Source of the DNA: Phoenix dactylifera
Lineage: Eukaryota; Streptophyta; Magnoliopsida; Arecales; Arecaceae
NCBI RefSeq assembly: GCF_009389715.1
Contig: NC_052405.1
Coordinates: forward strand, 9,589,194-9,653,193
Direction of reading: 5' to 3'
Length of the DNA: 64,000 nt
The position numbers and the translations under genes were made by a program. Of the stretch, positions 12,761-24,094 are shown piece by piece; the stretch's first letter is position 1, and each line of letters starts with the position of its first letter. The notes beneath the pieces were generated by a model. It was not told where the DNA came from. It ran no database searches and saw nothing but the letters and a program-made list of their open reading frames with translations.

Positions 12761-12768
12761 ATATATAT
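12761..12768 (-). promoter_or_regulatory. TATA box of DUF506 gene
   Basis: TATATATA on the minus strand, about 73 bp upstream of the start codon. This would leave a leader of roughly 40 nt. Confidence 0.55.
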
Positions 12769-13780
12769 GGCTAAGTGAGGAATGGATAAATCCGGAGTTA
12801 GTTTGAGGTATCTGGTCCGGATGGTGGTGGTGGTTCTTTTTTTTCTTGTGGGATAAGATGGTAGTTGGTCTTAATTAGATGGTCCAACTTTTTTATGCCG
12901 AGATCAGCTTAAATTATCCATCAGATAAGAATAAACATAAATATGTCCTATGAAAAGGACCGTTACCAGTCCACTGATATTCTTGGCCATGCAGAAATTA
13001 GATATTGATTTAATGTTAAAGGGGTTTGTTAATATTTGCAGTTCATGTCACATATAGAGGGTTAATAACATATGTAAATGTGTGTATGCCTCGCAACCTA
13101 CATGGTCTTATGGTATCAACCAACATGGTTGCATCTTTTTATTTAGCAACTAAAAGTTCTAGATTCGAAAAGTAGAAAATGAAGATTATTTCCTAGTGTT
13201 ACCCCGGCTAGTTGCAAAGTAGAAAATGGAAATCAAGTTTTCCCTATAAGCCCGTTGATACATGATGGATTTTGAGAACCACATGGTGGTCATTGGTAGC
13301 TTTTCTCAATACAGCATTGAGTATATAATGGTAAAAATATAGATACCAAATATTGCAGCATATTATTGTATTGTAAGTGTATTTATAGTGAATATTTAAA
13401 GTTTTTTTTACTCTAACCTAAATTATATATCTGAAATTTAAAGTGAAATCAACCGTGAATATTGTATAAGTAATTCTAGGTTTGCTTTACGAACACCAAA
13501 AATTTTCTTATCACACAATAAAAGTTTTTTTTGAAAACACGAGTATTTGTTGGATGTAGAAGGTTGTTAAACAGCAGACCGAGAGCTGCCAAGTCGGCAA
13601 AAAATTGATTATATTAACTTTTTGATGTGCAAAAATAAAATATTTATTTTATTGAATGCATTTTGAGCTAATTTATTTGGAACCAAAATGTGGCAAAGAG
13701 CAGGACCAAAATCACCGTAAATCCAGGGAAGCCAAATTGGTCCTCAAATTGCTGACTGGGACTCAAACCGGACAGAAACG
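12769..13780. other. Intergenic between divergent DUF506 and PSB33 genes
   Basis: AT-rich sequence. A short stretch near 13100-13170 (TGGTATCAACC followed by AGATTCGAA) looks like a degraded retroelement or tRNA-like remnant but is too short to classify. Nothing else recognised. Confidence 0.4.
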
Positions 13781-13787
13781 TATATAT
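13781..13787 (+). promoter_or_regulatory. Possible TATA box of PSB33 gene
   Basis: TATATAT about 125 bp before the PSB33 start, followed by a CT-rich leader typical of plant nuclear photosynthesis genes. Confidence 0.4.
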
Positions 13788-13910
13788 GTGTCCACTTTGC
13801 TCCCCACACTGCCTCCTTTCTTTATCCTCATCTTATGGCTATGGAAGCCCGTCGATCCTCTCACTTTCTCTCTCTCCCTCTTCCTTAGGGTTAGGATTTC
13901 TCTCTCCTCC

Positions 13911-16521
13911 ATGGCGACGGCATCCAAGGTGTCCTTCGTCGCCGCCGCCGTGCTCTTCTCGGCCTCCCCTCGTCCCCACCACCACCCGTCCATCAACCTC
14001 CAGAAGCTCCACCACTTCCCTCCTCGTCGGCCCATCGTAAGCACTCTCCAGAGGATCGCTTGCAAGGCAACAGAGGTCTCGAAGGTCGAGGAAGGAGAGC
14101 CGGAAGTGGTTCCGAAAGGAGGGGATGATGGGGAGACTTGGGTTCCAGTGGTCCCATTGGCGACGCTGCCCAAGGGGGAGCGGCGGGTGATCATACAGGA
14201 TGGAGAAACTATCTTGCTTCTCTGGTACAAAGATGAGATCTTTGCGATCGAGAACCGGTCCCCTGCCGAGGGGGCTTACAGCGAAGGCCTTTTGAACGCC
14301 AAGCTCACTCAGGTATTTCGAGAACTTTGTTATGTATTTCTCTTGGAAAAAGAAAAGCTCTGTTTTTTTTTTCTCCTTTAAGATAGACTGGTAACTTAGT
14401 TAATATGGAAATCAAATGCATAAGGAGAGTTCTTTAACTTTGAAGTCTGAAGATGATGGTGTTGATTTAGTAGCATCTATTGATGTGGAGGTGTGCAAAT
14501 GATTATCTTATTTAAAGCTTTTGTCAGATATTATTCCAGAGTTTACATGTATCGTTTGCCAGAATTAAGTGAATCATCTTACATACATGTCATTAACTTG
14601 GTCTATTTCTGGAAATGTTGATTTACTCAATTCTTTTCCAGGATGGTTGTATTGTTTGCCCAACGACAGATAGCATATTTGATCTTCGAACTGGAGCGAT
14701 AAAGGATTGGTACCCGAAAAACCCTGTTCTGAGGGCTCTAACTCCAGCTTTGAGGACACTCCTTGTGTACCCTGCGAAAACAGATGGGGAGAACATATAT
14801 ATCAGCATGAAAGGTGTCCAAGCTGGAGGTTCGGCAGAAATTGTTTTCAGCGGCAAAGCTAATCCTGGTTTGACTGCATCTGATGTCAATGTGGAAGAGG
14901 TAACTTCCCTCATGGCTAAGATTTTTCTTATTTTCTTTGATGAATGGAATATGGAAGAAAATGTCATTGTCCAATGGGAAAGTAGAAGGATGAGATATTT
15001 ATGATGTTCGTGCATTTACGAAGTCTTTAGTCTAGCATTGATTTGTTTCTAAACTATTAGGTGTCACAATTCCCTCCATTCCATATTATTTCGCGCATCA
15101 GCTTGTAGATTTGCAAAATTGTCATTTTCACTAAAAGAAGGAGATGAAGATGAAATCACATCCTCCACTTGTTTCTCTGCTCGATATATTTGGATTCATC
15201 ATTTTCACTACTTCTTTAATACTTATGCTCTCACTCTTTCTCTATCTCTTGCTTTCTTCCTCTTGCTCCGACTTTCTCATTAAATAAATTATAGCTGGTG
15301 TCTTCCTTTAATCTCAATTATTACTTCAGCATGTTTTCTTAAGTTTTTACAAGCTCATAATCTGTTTCAAGAAGTACAACTGATTCTTCTAATATAATGA
15401 GTCACAGCATAGATATTAAAGTTAGAACATCCAGATTCTTTGTCTTATTGGATGCTGACATATGACTTGCAAAATGTGCATGATTCTAATTGCCGATTTT
15501 ATCCATGTTTAGTTGCTAAAAGTTTTGATGGTTTGGTAGCAAGAATTATTTTTTTATTTTGACATGTGAAGTTCAATGTTTAGTGGAAGGTAATGCTAGT
15601 CTTGTCAATTAGAAAAACCTAATTAGTTATTGTTTGATGTTGTTGCTTTTGTTAGTTTTGATTGTTTAGGTCCCTTTACTGGGTTTGCAGTAACTATCTA
15701 GATAGTATGCAGAACTTTGGGACAGAACATTGGGCAAGGCTCTGCTTGACATGCTCATCTTGTTCGGTTTCATCATGAATCATGTAATTATCCTATGTAC
15801 TTGAGCTTTCTAGAGTCATACGGCTCTAGCACAAACCACCTTGAAATTTGCTATGATTTTTTGAAAAATAATTAAAATGGATTGCACCACATAACTTAAA
15901 TAAGAATAAAGTTGGTGGGTTTAAATTACTTTCTGCACTTGAGATTTTAAATTAGTTTCTGCACTCGACTGGACTAGCAATAGAAATATATTCAGCAACC
16001 ACATTAAACATATGCTTCTGGAACTGGGTGTAACCTGAACCTCGGGTTCATACTCCTTATGCCACAAGAAGCCCAGACCTGTCTTGAAGGTCCTTGACAT
16101 ATACTTTTGCAACTCTAGGTTCTATATGTCTGAAATTGATCGATCATCAAGTGATAGTAATAAGAATAGCAAGACTGTTGCTCCACAAGTGTGCACATGC
16201 AACAAGTGTATGTTTTAATAGAGCTACTGAATCAATCAATGTTGTCTTTTTATCTGGTTCCCACAAATGCTTCATGTTTTTTCTTTTATTTTTACTTTTC
16301 TTGCCTGTTGCTTTGATGAATTTCAGGTGAGAATGGTAGTTGATGAGGATCTTGAAGGTTTTGGTTTCACAGGAAAGAATGAATTGATAAATGGGAAAGC
16401 AGCTACAATTGGCTTTCTACTATTAATAGATTTTGAGCTCTTAACTGGTAAAGGTCTCCTTAAGGGGACAGGTTTCTTGGACTTCATTTATGCAGCTTCA
16501 AGGGCTTTCAGCTCTTCATAA
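13911..16521 (+). CDS. PSB33: PSB33 (LIL8-like) thylakoid Rieske-fold protein
   Basis: Three exons at 13911-14312, 14642-14899 and 16327-16521, joined in phase 0 to 284 residues (Arabidopsis PSB33, At1g71500, is about 287). Residues 1 to about 50 form a transit peptide. The Rieske-like fold spans about 70-210, from WVPVVPLATLPKGERRVII through LLLWYKDEIFAIENRSP to GCIVCPTTDSIFDLRTG and DWYPKNPVLR. The CxH and CxxH ligand motifs of true Rieske proteins are absent: only CPTTDS remains at the second site, so no [2Fe-2S] cluster is expected. The C-terminal segment AATIGFLLLIDFELLTGKGL resembles a chlorophyll-binding-type membrane helix, and GTGFLDFIYAASRAF closes the protein. PSB33 is a green-lineage thylakoid protein that sustains photosystem II, light-harvesting antenna organisation and state transitions. 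Intron 2 is 1.4 kb. Confidence 0.92.
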
Positions 16522-19500
16522 ACATTCTTAATAATTCCTCCTGAAGGTGCTACAAACTTAAGGTTTTTATGAGTTCAGAAGGTATATTTTCTGCATTAGG
16601 CTCATGAATGTTGATTTTTTTTTTCACTTGAAAGGGTTATATATTGGGCACCTTGATACCATTCAATAATATTTGCAGAACTAGTACTTTGATTGTATTG
16701 TTTAGGTCTAGTTTTAAAACTGCCTGCTTAGCAGAAAGTTTACAAATTACCACTTAATTATGTACAGGAATTAATGTTATGACCATATCTAGTCATAGTT
16801 GCATACTTGTCACATGCTAATGGGGCATGAGCTGAAATTCTTTGAGACAGCTATATGATTAAATTGATGCATGAATTTAAGTGTAGGCCAAAAGAATGCA
16901 AGAGAGATAGAGATGGATGTAGAGTGAGGGAATGCCTAGATATAGCCCTATAAGAACTGAGTAATGAAAAAATTGCTTGAGATTACTTGCTAATGTTTAA
17001 CCGAAGCTCTAAAGGGCCCTGATGAGAAGGAGGTCCGTCTGCACAGAGATGGTGGGATGACCTGCAAAGGCATGAAAATGACAAAAAACTAAAGATATTG
17101 CTACGATGATTGATGAGTGACTATGCATGGTTCAAAGTACTTTTTATAAGGTCTGTTTGAGAATTTCACTTCTTGCTGAAAAAAACAAAGTTTACTGTTT
17201 CTAGTTGTCAGGAGGTCATGACTATATGTCAAGTTGGTCAACCACCAATTTTGTAATATTAGAGGAGTCTAATCAGGGCCTAAGTCTCTTTTAGTACTGT
17301 GCGAAGATAAATAGTGCCCATATATAAGAAAGGAATTTCTGTTTTCCTTCGATATGATCTGTATAAAATAGTCATCTGCGATTAAGTGTTCAGATTCATA
17401 TTCTAGGATTTTCCTGGATGAAGACTGATGTCAAATTCCTTCTAGGTTGGGGCTACTCTGTGCTAATGACAGTTACTTGAAGTGAAATATAAATGCAGAT
17501 TAAATTGCTTGCACTAATAGGCAATCTATCATAGGTCATTACAATATTGGCATGGTCAGGTGCTAAGGCCAAGTTCATGTTTGTGCTTTAGCTTGATGAG
17601 TTGAAGTTATCGACTTAACTACATACAGCTTGTTAACATGGTCCTGTAAGTAGTAGTTCTACGGGACTAATGATCATAAAATTTTAGGTACTTCCAAAAT
17701 CTTATAAATGTGACATGTGCTGTACAGTTCAAATCAAATAAAACTATGCAAGCAAAAAAAAAAAAAAAAACTTAACAGATAACAGTTCAGCGTCTATTTG
17801 AGAAATGTTTATTTCTTTTTATTTTTGTTTTATTTTTTTTTAAGCTATCTTTGTTGTATCATATGGATGGGTTGTCATTTTTTTTCCTTTTTTCCTTCTT
17901 AACAGAGAAACATCAAGTATGAAAACAGATCAATCAAGGGACATGCATCTCTCAAAGCCCAGTCTGGCTTAAACTTCTTATCTCCAGTGTTCATGTAGAA
18001 GTAGGTCAGATTTTGATTTCTCTTTGTAAGATACCTGCCACATTCCTGTTACATCAATACAATATGCCGATTGTGCATTTCTTTGTAAGATTTCCTCGCA
18101 GAAGTTCCTGACAAGCAGTCCCTTTCCTAAGTCGCATGCATGGTGAGCCTAGCAATTAGAAGTTCAAGATAGTATCATATTTTTCAGGGATTTGCAAATG
18201 GACCTTGACTCTTGATCAACCTATCATTCTGCTGAGCTTCGTCTCCATCTGTTAATTATATTTAGCACAATTAAATGCATTTGACCTGTATAATTACGAG
18301 ATTTGTAGGCATTCATGAAATTTATGCGCTTGCTCTTGGCTGATCGAGTGACCCAGTTGAGTGAATGCATATCACTTCTTTGTAAACAAATTATTTTTTG
18401 CGTATTCCAAATTCTTCTATAAGAAGATGGATACCTTGATTTTTAGGGCTGCAAAATCCAAGATAAATAACAGATACAACTACCGGTCGTGCATGACCCT
18501 CGTTAAAGCATCTAATGTCAATTGGCTGAGTGATTAGCTTGACTGGGACTAGATAAAATTTAATCATCATTAAAATTGCAATGAATGTAGCTGAGTGTCT
18601 GTAGGAGCCAATATCTCTTCCTCATTGCTCAATCTTGTAAATCTATCTAGGTTGTTGGGAGATGACATAAGATCAAGGCAGCACCATCTGTGTAGATGGC
18701 AAGGAGAGAAACTCTTGATGTCAATTTAACTTTATAATGTTTTATTCTGACGTGTGCTGCATAGGGGAAGAATGCAACAAGTATATTTCTTCAAGATAAT
18801 TATAGTTGTATGTGAGCTTAATTGGGTTTCTCCTTCTCCATCTTGCAAATGATTAAATTTTCTTGGAATCAAGCTAACATGACTTGCAGTTCTACAATTT
18901 ATCATAACTTATACTTGAAGACACTGTGGATAAATATTCAGTCCTAGCAATTTGTCATTTTAAAAAAAAAAGATATTGCTATAGAACTGTAGTTCACTAG
19001 AACCATATCTTATAGAAATACTTCTGGAGCGCATATGCCATTTTAATCTGAGTCACATTACTATGCATTTCATGTTCTGTCTTTTACTAAAGTCACATGC
19101 CTTGAATTCAACCTGAGATACCCTTTGAGGATTAATTCAGATAAGTTTGGATGGCCTTCATTTTCATATTATTATTTAGAGAATTCAATTACCAAATATT
19201 GTTAGCTTAGTTAGGTGTGATTCACTTCCTTTTTTCTTATTCTTATTTTTGATTTGCTCAATCAATTATTTTTGATTGGTGCAAAGATGTTGTGTGATCG
19301 AACTTGAGATTATTAACCGGATGCGATCCAAACCCATTCAAATTGGAACATTTCCTTGCTTGTCCATCACATCAAATTTAACAAGCATGTGTGGTAGATT
19401 TGAACCATCCGAAGTTTCAACCATGGCTTGTCAACCTAATGGCATCCCTGCTTTCTCTCCACTCATTCAGGTGTTCGGTTTCCCACAGCGTCCTTTCAGT

Positions 19501-19539
19501 CTCTTTTCCCCACTGCATTTTTTAGACCAGAAAACGGGT
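16522..19539. other. Intergenic, about 3 kb, no gene recognised
   Basis: Contains the PSB33 3' UTR at its left end and a poly-A tract at about 17755-17770. A stop-interrupted open stretch near 17000-17130 hints at an old transposon or gene remnant but cannot be assigned. Confidence 0.4.
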
Positions 19540-19780
19540 CAAATACTTCAAAATCTACATATCTTATATCAGCAGTTGACTGTTATTTATATTTTTCATT
19601 TAATATTTTCTAAATTTAAATCTACATATCTTATATCAGCAAAAAAAATATTTTTATATACAAATACTTCAAAATCTACATATCTATTTACCTATTGACT
19701 GTTATTTATATTTTTCATTTAATATTTTCTAAATTTAAATCTACATATCTTATATCAGCAAAAAAAATATTTTTATATGA
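19540..19780. repeat. Tandem duplication, two copies of ~121 bp
   Basis: Copy 1 starts at 19540 and copy 2 at 19661. Both begin CAAATACTTCAAAATCTACA and end in ATCAGCAAAAAAAATATTTT, with most differences confined to the bases after ACATATCT. Strong similarity outside that short patch indicates recent duplication. Confidence 0.9.
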
Positions 19781-20013
19781 AAAATATAAATTATTTAATA
19801 TAAAGTGGTATGATCCAAAAAAAAAAAACATGTTATATTTTGATGATTGTTTTTTGTTAATTTCCTGTTATAATGGCTAAAACAGTTATTGTAACGACTA
19901 CTAATTTATTTGAAAAATAAATCCGACGCAGACGAAGCCTAAATGATCCATTTTGGAAGGAAAATAAGCATCTATCAACAACTGCCAAATAACTAATAAC
20001 TATAGCTTCCAAT

Positions 20014-20130
20014 TTGACTTGTGACAAGTAAAAACCCTCGTGCTTCAGAACCCGTGAATTCTCCTCCTCTCATCTTTGACAAATCCGTGCGAACATCCAT
20101 GGCCATCCTTCCATCGTTGACGAGTTGACC
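20014..20130 (+). promoter_or_regulatory. W-box cluster upstream of ERF gene
   Basis: Four TTGAC cores in 117 bp: TTGACT at 20014-20019, TTGACA at 20076-20081, TTGACG at 20117-20122 and TTGACC at 20125-20130. Two fit the full WRKY site TTGAC(C/T). They lie just before the TATA box, suggesting but not proving WRKY control. Confidence 0.5.
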
Positions 20131-20155
20131 CATCTTTTTTCCCCGTGCAAGCTAC

Positions 20156-20162
20156 TATATAA
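20156..20162 (+). promoter_or_regulatory. TATA box of ERF gene
   Basis: TATATAA. Transcription would start near 20187, which places the in-frame ATGs at 20125 and 20167 upstream of the transcript and decides the start at 20269. Confidence 0.6.
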
Positions 20163-20268
20163 GAAAATGTATAGATCCCAGTTCCAAGCATTCCTCCCAC
20201 AAAACTGGGGGGTTTCCACGCTGAAAGACCGAAGACCGGCGTTTACCTGCTTGTCGGATTCCGGTCCC

Positions 20269-20655
20269 ATGAGGCGGTCTGAAGGATACGCTAGCCCTGG
20301 TTCAACTGGCCGGGCTGCCGGGAAGGAGATAAAATACAAGGGAGCGCGCCGCCGGCGGTGGGGGAAGTGGGTGTCGGAGATTCGGATCCCGGGAAGCCGA
20401 AAGCGTCTCTGGCTGGGGTCCTACTCCACCCCTCAGGCCGCCGCAGCCGCCTATGACACCGCCATGTTCCTCCTACGTGGACCGTCCTCGTCGAGCAGTC
20501 TCAATTTCCCTGATCACGTCCCCTTCTCTGGTTGGGTTGTCATGTCGCCGGAGTCGATACAAAGAGCGGCGTCGGACTCCGGCAAAGCGGTTGATGCTCA
20601 GCTGATTTCAATGGAGGCCGCCGGGGAGCACGGTGGCTTGAGTTACGGAAAGTGA
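20269..20655 (+). CDS. Small AP2/ERF transcription factor, ERF020-like
   Basis: Intronless, 128 residues from ATG 20269. A single AP2 domain spans about residues 23-81: KYKGARRRRWGKWVSEIRIP, then RKRLWLGSYSTPQAAAAAYD, then LRGPSSSSSLNFPD. WVSEIR and WLGSY are the DNA-contacting beta strands. AAAAAYD lies in the helix. The WGKWVSEIR form, with Val before Ser-Glu, fits the DREB group (GCC/DRE-type DNA binding). The usual YRGVR reads YKGAR, with Ala in place of Val in the first strand. The tail has no EAR motif that I can see. The open frame extends to 20125, but a TATA box at 20156 argues for the downstream start. Its place between PSB33 and a CDK-like kinase mirrors At1g71520 (ERF020). A nuclear stress-responsive regulator is likely; target genes are unknown. 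Confidence 0.88.
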   Translation: MRRSEGYASPGSTGRAAGKEIKYKGARRRRWGKWVSEIRIPGSRKRLWLGSYSTPQAAAAAYDTAMFLLRGPSSSSSLNFPDHVPFSGWVVMSPESIQRAASDSGKAVDAQLISMEAAGEHGGLSYGK

Positions 20656-22084
20656 AGTTAGGGAGATCTCCATATTGCTTGCCTTAGTCGATTATTTATC
20701 TAAATTAACTCGTAATATTTGTGATGATGACTTGGTTTGTCTTAAGTTGTCTCCATTTAGGAAGGTGGCAAGTGGGAATTATAAAGAATTGCATTGTTAT
20801 TTAGCAGGGGCTAAGAGTGAGATGAAATTTTTCTTATCGATTTTCTTCTTTTTTGGACACGATGGCGCAATAAGTTTGCCGCCGCCTTGCTTCTTCTTCT
20901 TCTTTTTCATCTTCTCCTCGTTCTTTTAATTTTTTAAATTTATAATCTGATGTATTTAAAATAAAACTTATATATTTTAGTAGTCTTTTATCTATATATT
21001 AACTGGTGAAGAAATAGACAATCCGGACGATGCCAAACACAGAACTGAAAATTATGTTCTAAAATTATGTTCAAACACAGAGAATTCCTATTTTACTCAA
21101 AGAAGTAAAGACAGTATTAGAATTGAATATCATGGCTTTCTCTAATATTAGTTTCCTTTCCCTTTTATAAAATCCCTGTCTGTGATCTTGAGTTTACTCA
21201 TTATTGGTTATCATCTCAAGGTTTATTCTTCATGTATATATATATATTGGCTGGTGGATGGCGAGGGGTGTTAAGGCTCAACATATCAACCTCTTTGCTA
21301 TAAATATGAAATTTTGAAACTTAATAATTAATTACCGATATACTACTGAATCTTGTACTATCTTTGCCACGCATAAGATATATGGTTTGATTTTGATCCC
21401 TCGATGTATAAATTCTTAATTCAATAAGCAATGGCTCGATATCCTTAGAACGTGGTCTCTAGCCGAGATGGGGATCAGATGGGTATAAATTATAGGATAA
21501 GAAATAGGCCCTCTATACTTAAGAGGTGACCATCCTTCCTGATCTCTAGTGTTCCTACCTTATCGAGTTATTTCTATAATTATAACAAAAAATTCTATCA
21601 AATTATCATTTAATTAGTATAAAAATAATTACTATAATAATTATATCAATATAAAAATAATTTGATATTATAATATCTAGACATATAATTATCATATGTA
21701 TTATAAACTAATAATTTTATACATTATTTATTTATATAATTATAATTATTATAATAATTTATAGATTACAATACAATAATAATATTAAATATAATATATT
21801 TTACTAGTATTATAATAATAATATTATATCATAATAATACTATAATAATATTATTGTTACTAATAATATATATTATAATAATGTTATTTTACTTACAAGG
21901 ATGCCGTGGAGTGGGAGAAGAACGATTGGAGTGGTGAGGGAATTTTTTATTAGAAAATTTTTTATGATTGAGATTGTGACAGATTGTGACTACAGTTGGA
22001 GTTCTAAGTTTTAGATTTTTAGAGTTAAATTGTAATTGGAAGCATCCAAATATTGGTTTTTGGTATCTATAATTTAATTGGGGT
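20656..22084. other. Intergenic with AT-rich block at 21590-21890
   Basis: The first ~280 bp are probably the ERF 3' UTR. 21590-21890 is almost pure A and T with many ATAATA/TATTAT words; a similar block lies at 60000-60480. 21900-22080 is ordinary intergenic DNA. Confidence 0.5.
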
Positions 22085-22107
22085 GGGGGGGGGGGGGGGG
22101 GGGGGGG
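22085..22107. repeat. Poly-G run, 23 bp
   Basis: Uninterrupted run of 23 G (preceded by GGGGT). Such a run can form G-quadruplexes and is also prone to length error in sequencing. Confidence 0.95.
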
Positions 22108-22699
22108 TGTAGTCCACTCCTATTGTGGGCCATAGAAATACTTGGTGCGCTGCACACCGTCCCGCTCAGCCCATGCTTTCCTTCTTTTTTTTTGCATTTT
22201 TTTTTAAAAAAATAGTGTGTTATTAAAGTTTGTGAGCAGTTATTAGCTCAAGATATAACTTAATTTAGTCAAGGCCTAGCCTAGCTTTTTTTTTTTCAGT
22301 TAAAAAATTATTTCTAGTCGATTAGGCTGCATAGATCACAGTAGGTGAACCCACTCTTTAAAACCACCACCTTTGCCATGGCTATTTGCTTCTGGCCTTC
22401 GCCTTGCCTTCTCTCTATCTTCTCGTCCTTCGCAAGGTTGCCTTTATTGGTCCAATTCTCATTGCTGAATGCGATCTCGACGCAATGAGAGAAGACGAAA
22501 TTAATGAAGAGAAGGTTTCCATCTAGTTCTCATCCTCCACCTCAACCTCGCTCCAAGGGAAAGGTTCCAGTGCCTCGCTCCATGGGACTCGGCGCTCTTC
22601 AACCTCGCCATTGCCTCCGGTTTTTGCCCTCCACCCTTATCCTTGCGCCGCCCTGCTCTGTGGTGCCTTGTCTTGCTTTGAAATAGTTAACAAGAGGAG
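22108..22699. other. Intergenic, nothing recognised
   Basis: 22380-22690 is C- and CT-rich with a 60-codon open frame lacking any known motif. Probably a repeat remnant. Confidence 0.35.
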
Positions 22700-23040
22700 G
22701 AATCGTACTTAAGGATGGTAATCGGGTCGGATTGGACATAAACAAATCGGGTCGGATGCAGATCGGATCAGAAAATCATAAATTTAAATCCGATCTGTTT
22801 ATTAAATACGTCAAGAATTATAATCTGAATCTGATATGTTTAATAATCATGTTCTAGAAGTGGCGGAAGCCTAACCACCTCATCCTTGCAAGTGAACCAG
22901 CTTCATCTCTGGATGAACCAGCCGGGCTATGGATCTTTGGCATGTATAGTATATAAAAATTCGGATTAGATTGGGTTTCAACGTCTAAAATCTACTTATT
23001 AAACGAACTTACATTTTAGATCTGATCCGGATTCATCTGA
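22700..23040. repeat. GGGTCGGAT-rich dispersed repeat
   Basis: Left part carries repeated GGGTCGGAT and GATCGGATC words (22725-22800). The right part carries their inverted counterparts such as GATCTGATCCGGATTC near 23020-23035. An unrelated stretch of about 100 bp (22850-22955) lies between. This arrangement resembles a degraded terminal-inverted-repeat or SINE-like family seen in many plants; I cannot name it. Confidence 0.4.
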
Positions 23041-23059
23041 AAGTTTTCGAGCTTATCAG

Positions 23060-23551
23060 AGACAGGACTCTAGATTAATTATCACGAAGGGCGACGTACC
23101 TTCGAGATTTCAGTTTTTGGGGTGGAATTCAGGATAGTGTGGAAAAAACTCTCCTATAGGAGATGTGTGCTAGAGACTGGGTGCATCATCCTTGAGGGAG
23201 ACCTAGCCATGGTGATTCAGTACGTATTAGAAGAGAGGCGGGGGCAGAGCACCTGCTGTTAGGCGACATTCAGCAGCTGCTGAGGAAGTGTAGTGCTTTA
23301 TAGGCTATGCATGTGTATCATGAAGCGAATAGAGTTGTCGATTGGGGCGCCTCATTTGCTGCCTAATATTTTGTAGAGATTCTTTGCACTCGGCATAATT
23401 CTATTTCTTCGTCACTACTTCTCTGCACTCGGTATAATTCTATTTTTCGTCACTACGTTATTTTTTTTATTAATTTAACTAGCTGTGCTCATGCGAAATT
23501 AGAATGAGCAGCTGGTATACCAATAAAAAAAAAAAGAAAAAAAAAAAAGTA
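23060..23551 (+). mobile_element. 5'-truncated LINE, RNase H domain and 3' end
   Basis: Plus-strand translation gives RNase H-like pieces: LEGDLAMVIQYVLEERRG, then RKCSAL, MHVYHEANRVVDWGASFAA, the usual C-terminus of plant L1-type LINE reverse-transcriptase proteins. Stops interrupt it, so it is dead. A 3' UTR follows with an internal direct repeat of about 38 bp (copies near 23378 and 23421, core GCACTCGG.ATAATTCTATTT), then a poly-A tail at about 23524-23549. The left boundary is uncertain. Confidence 0.75.
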
Positions 23552-23611
23552 GTTGGCGCGCATGGATCGTACATGTTTGCGGGCACAAGTAATTCCGACA
23601 GCTTAAGTTTA

Positions 23612-24094
23612 TGAGCTCATTTGGTTCGCGGGAAAAGAAGGGGGGAAAGTGTGGTCAACGGGAAAGTAATGAAATGCCTCTTGTTTGGTTGGAGTTTTCA
23701 AAGGAGAGAGAAGGAAAAGGTGTATTCCCATGGGAATGTGATTCCCACATTTCATGGGAAAGTCTTTCCCATGAGAAACATGGGAAAGTTACTTTTCCAT
23801 GAGGCAGGAATCACTCCATTTTTACTTTTTCCCAAAAAGTCCCTTCAGCATTAAAGAAGCATTAAAAAGGCATTAAAAACCTAATTTTTATTAAGGGCAT
23901 AATAGGAATTATATATAACTTTTCTAGAAAAGTGGATGGCCAACCAAACATAATCACCTTGGAAATTTGTCACTTTCCCATGGTCAACCAAAAATGCCAA
24001 AAGTACTTTCTTAGGCATCCTCTTCTTAGGAATTTGTTTCCCAGAAATCATATTCCTAAGAAGGAAAATGCTTTCCGCGAACCAAACGAGCCCA
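23612..24094. mobile_element. 483-bp non-autonomous TIR element
   Basis: Left end TGAGCTCATTTGGTTCGCGG and the reverse complement of the right end TGGGCTCGTTTGGTTCGCGG match in 18 of 20 positions. The interior has no coding frame but many TGGGAAAG/CTTTCCCA words, including nested palindromes around 23728-23800. The G-rich end followed by GTTTGGTT resembles Tourist (PIF/Harbinger) or hAT MITEs; the target duplication is not clear, so the superfamily is open. Confidence 0.8.

Noticed and set aside
20125-20268. Upstream in-frame extension of the ERF protein (two ATGs)
   Set aside because: A TATA box at 20156 places these ATGs before the likely transcription start.
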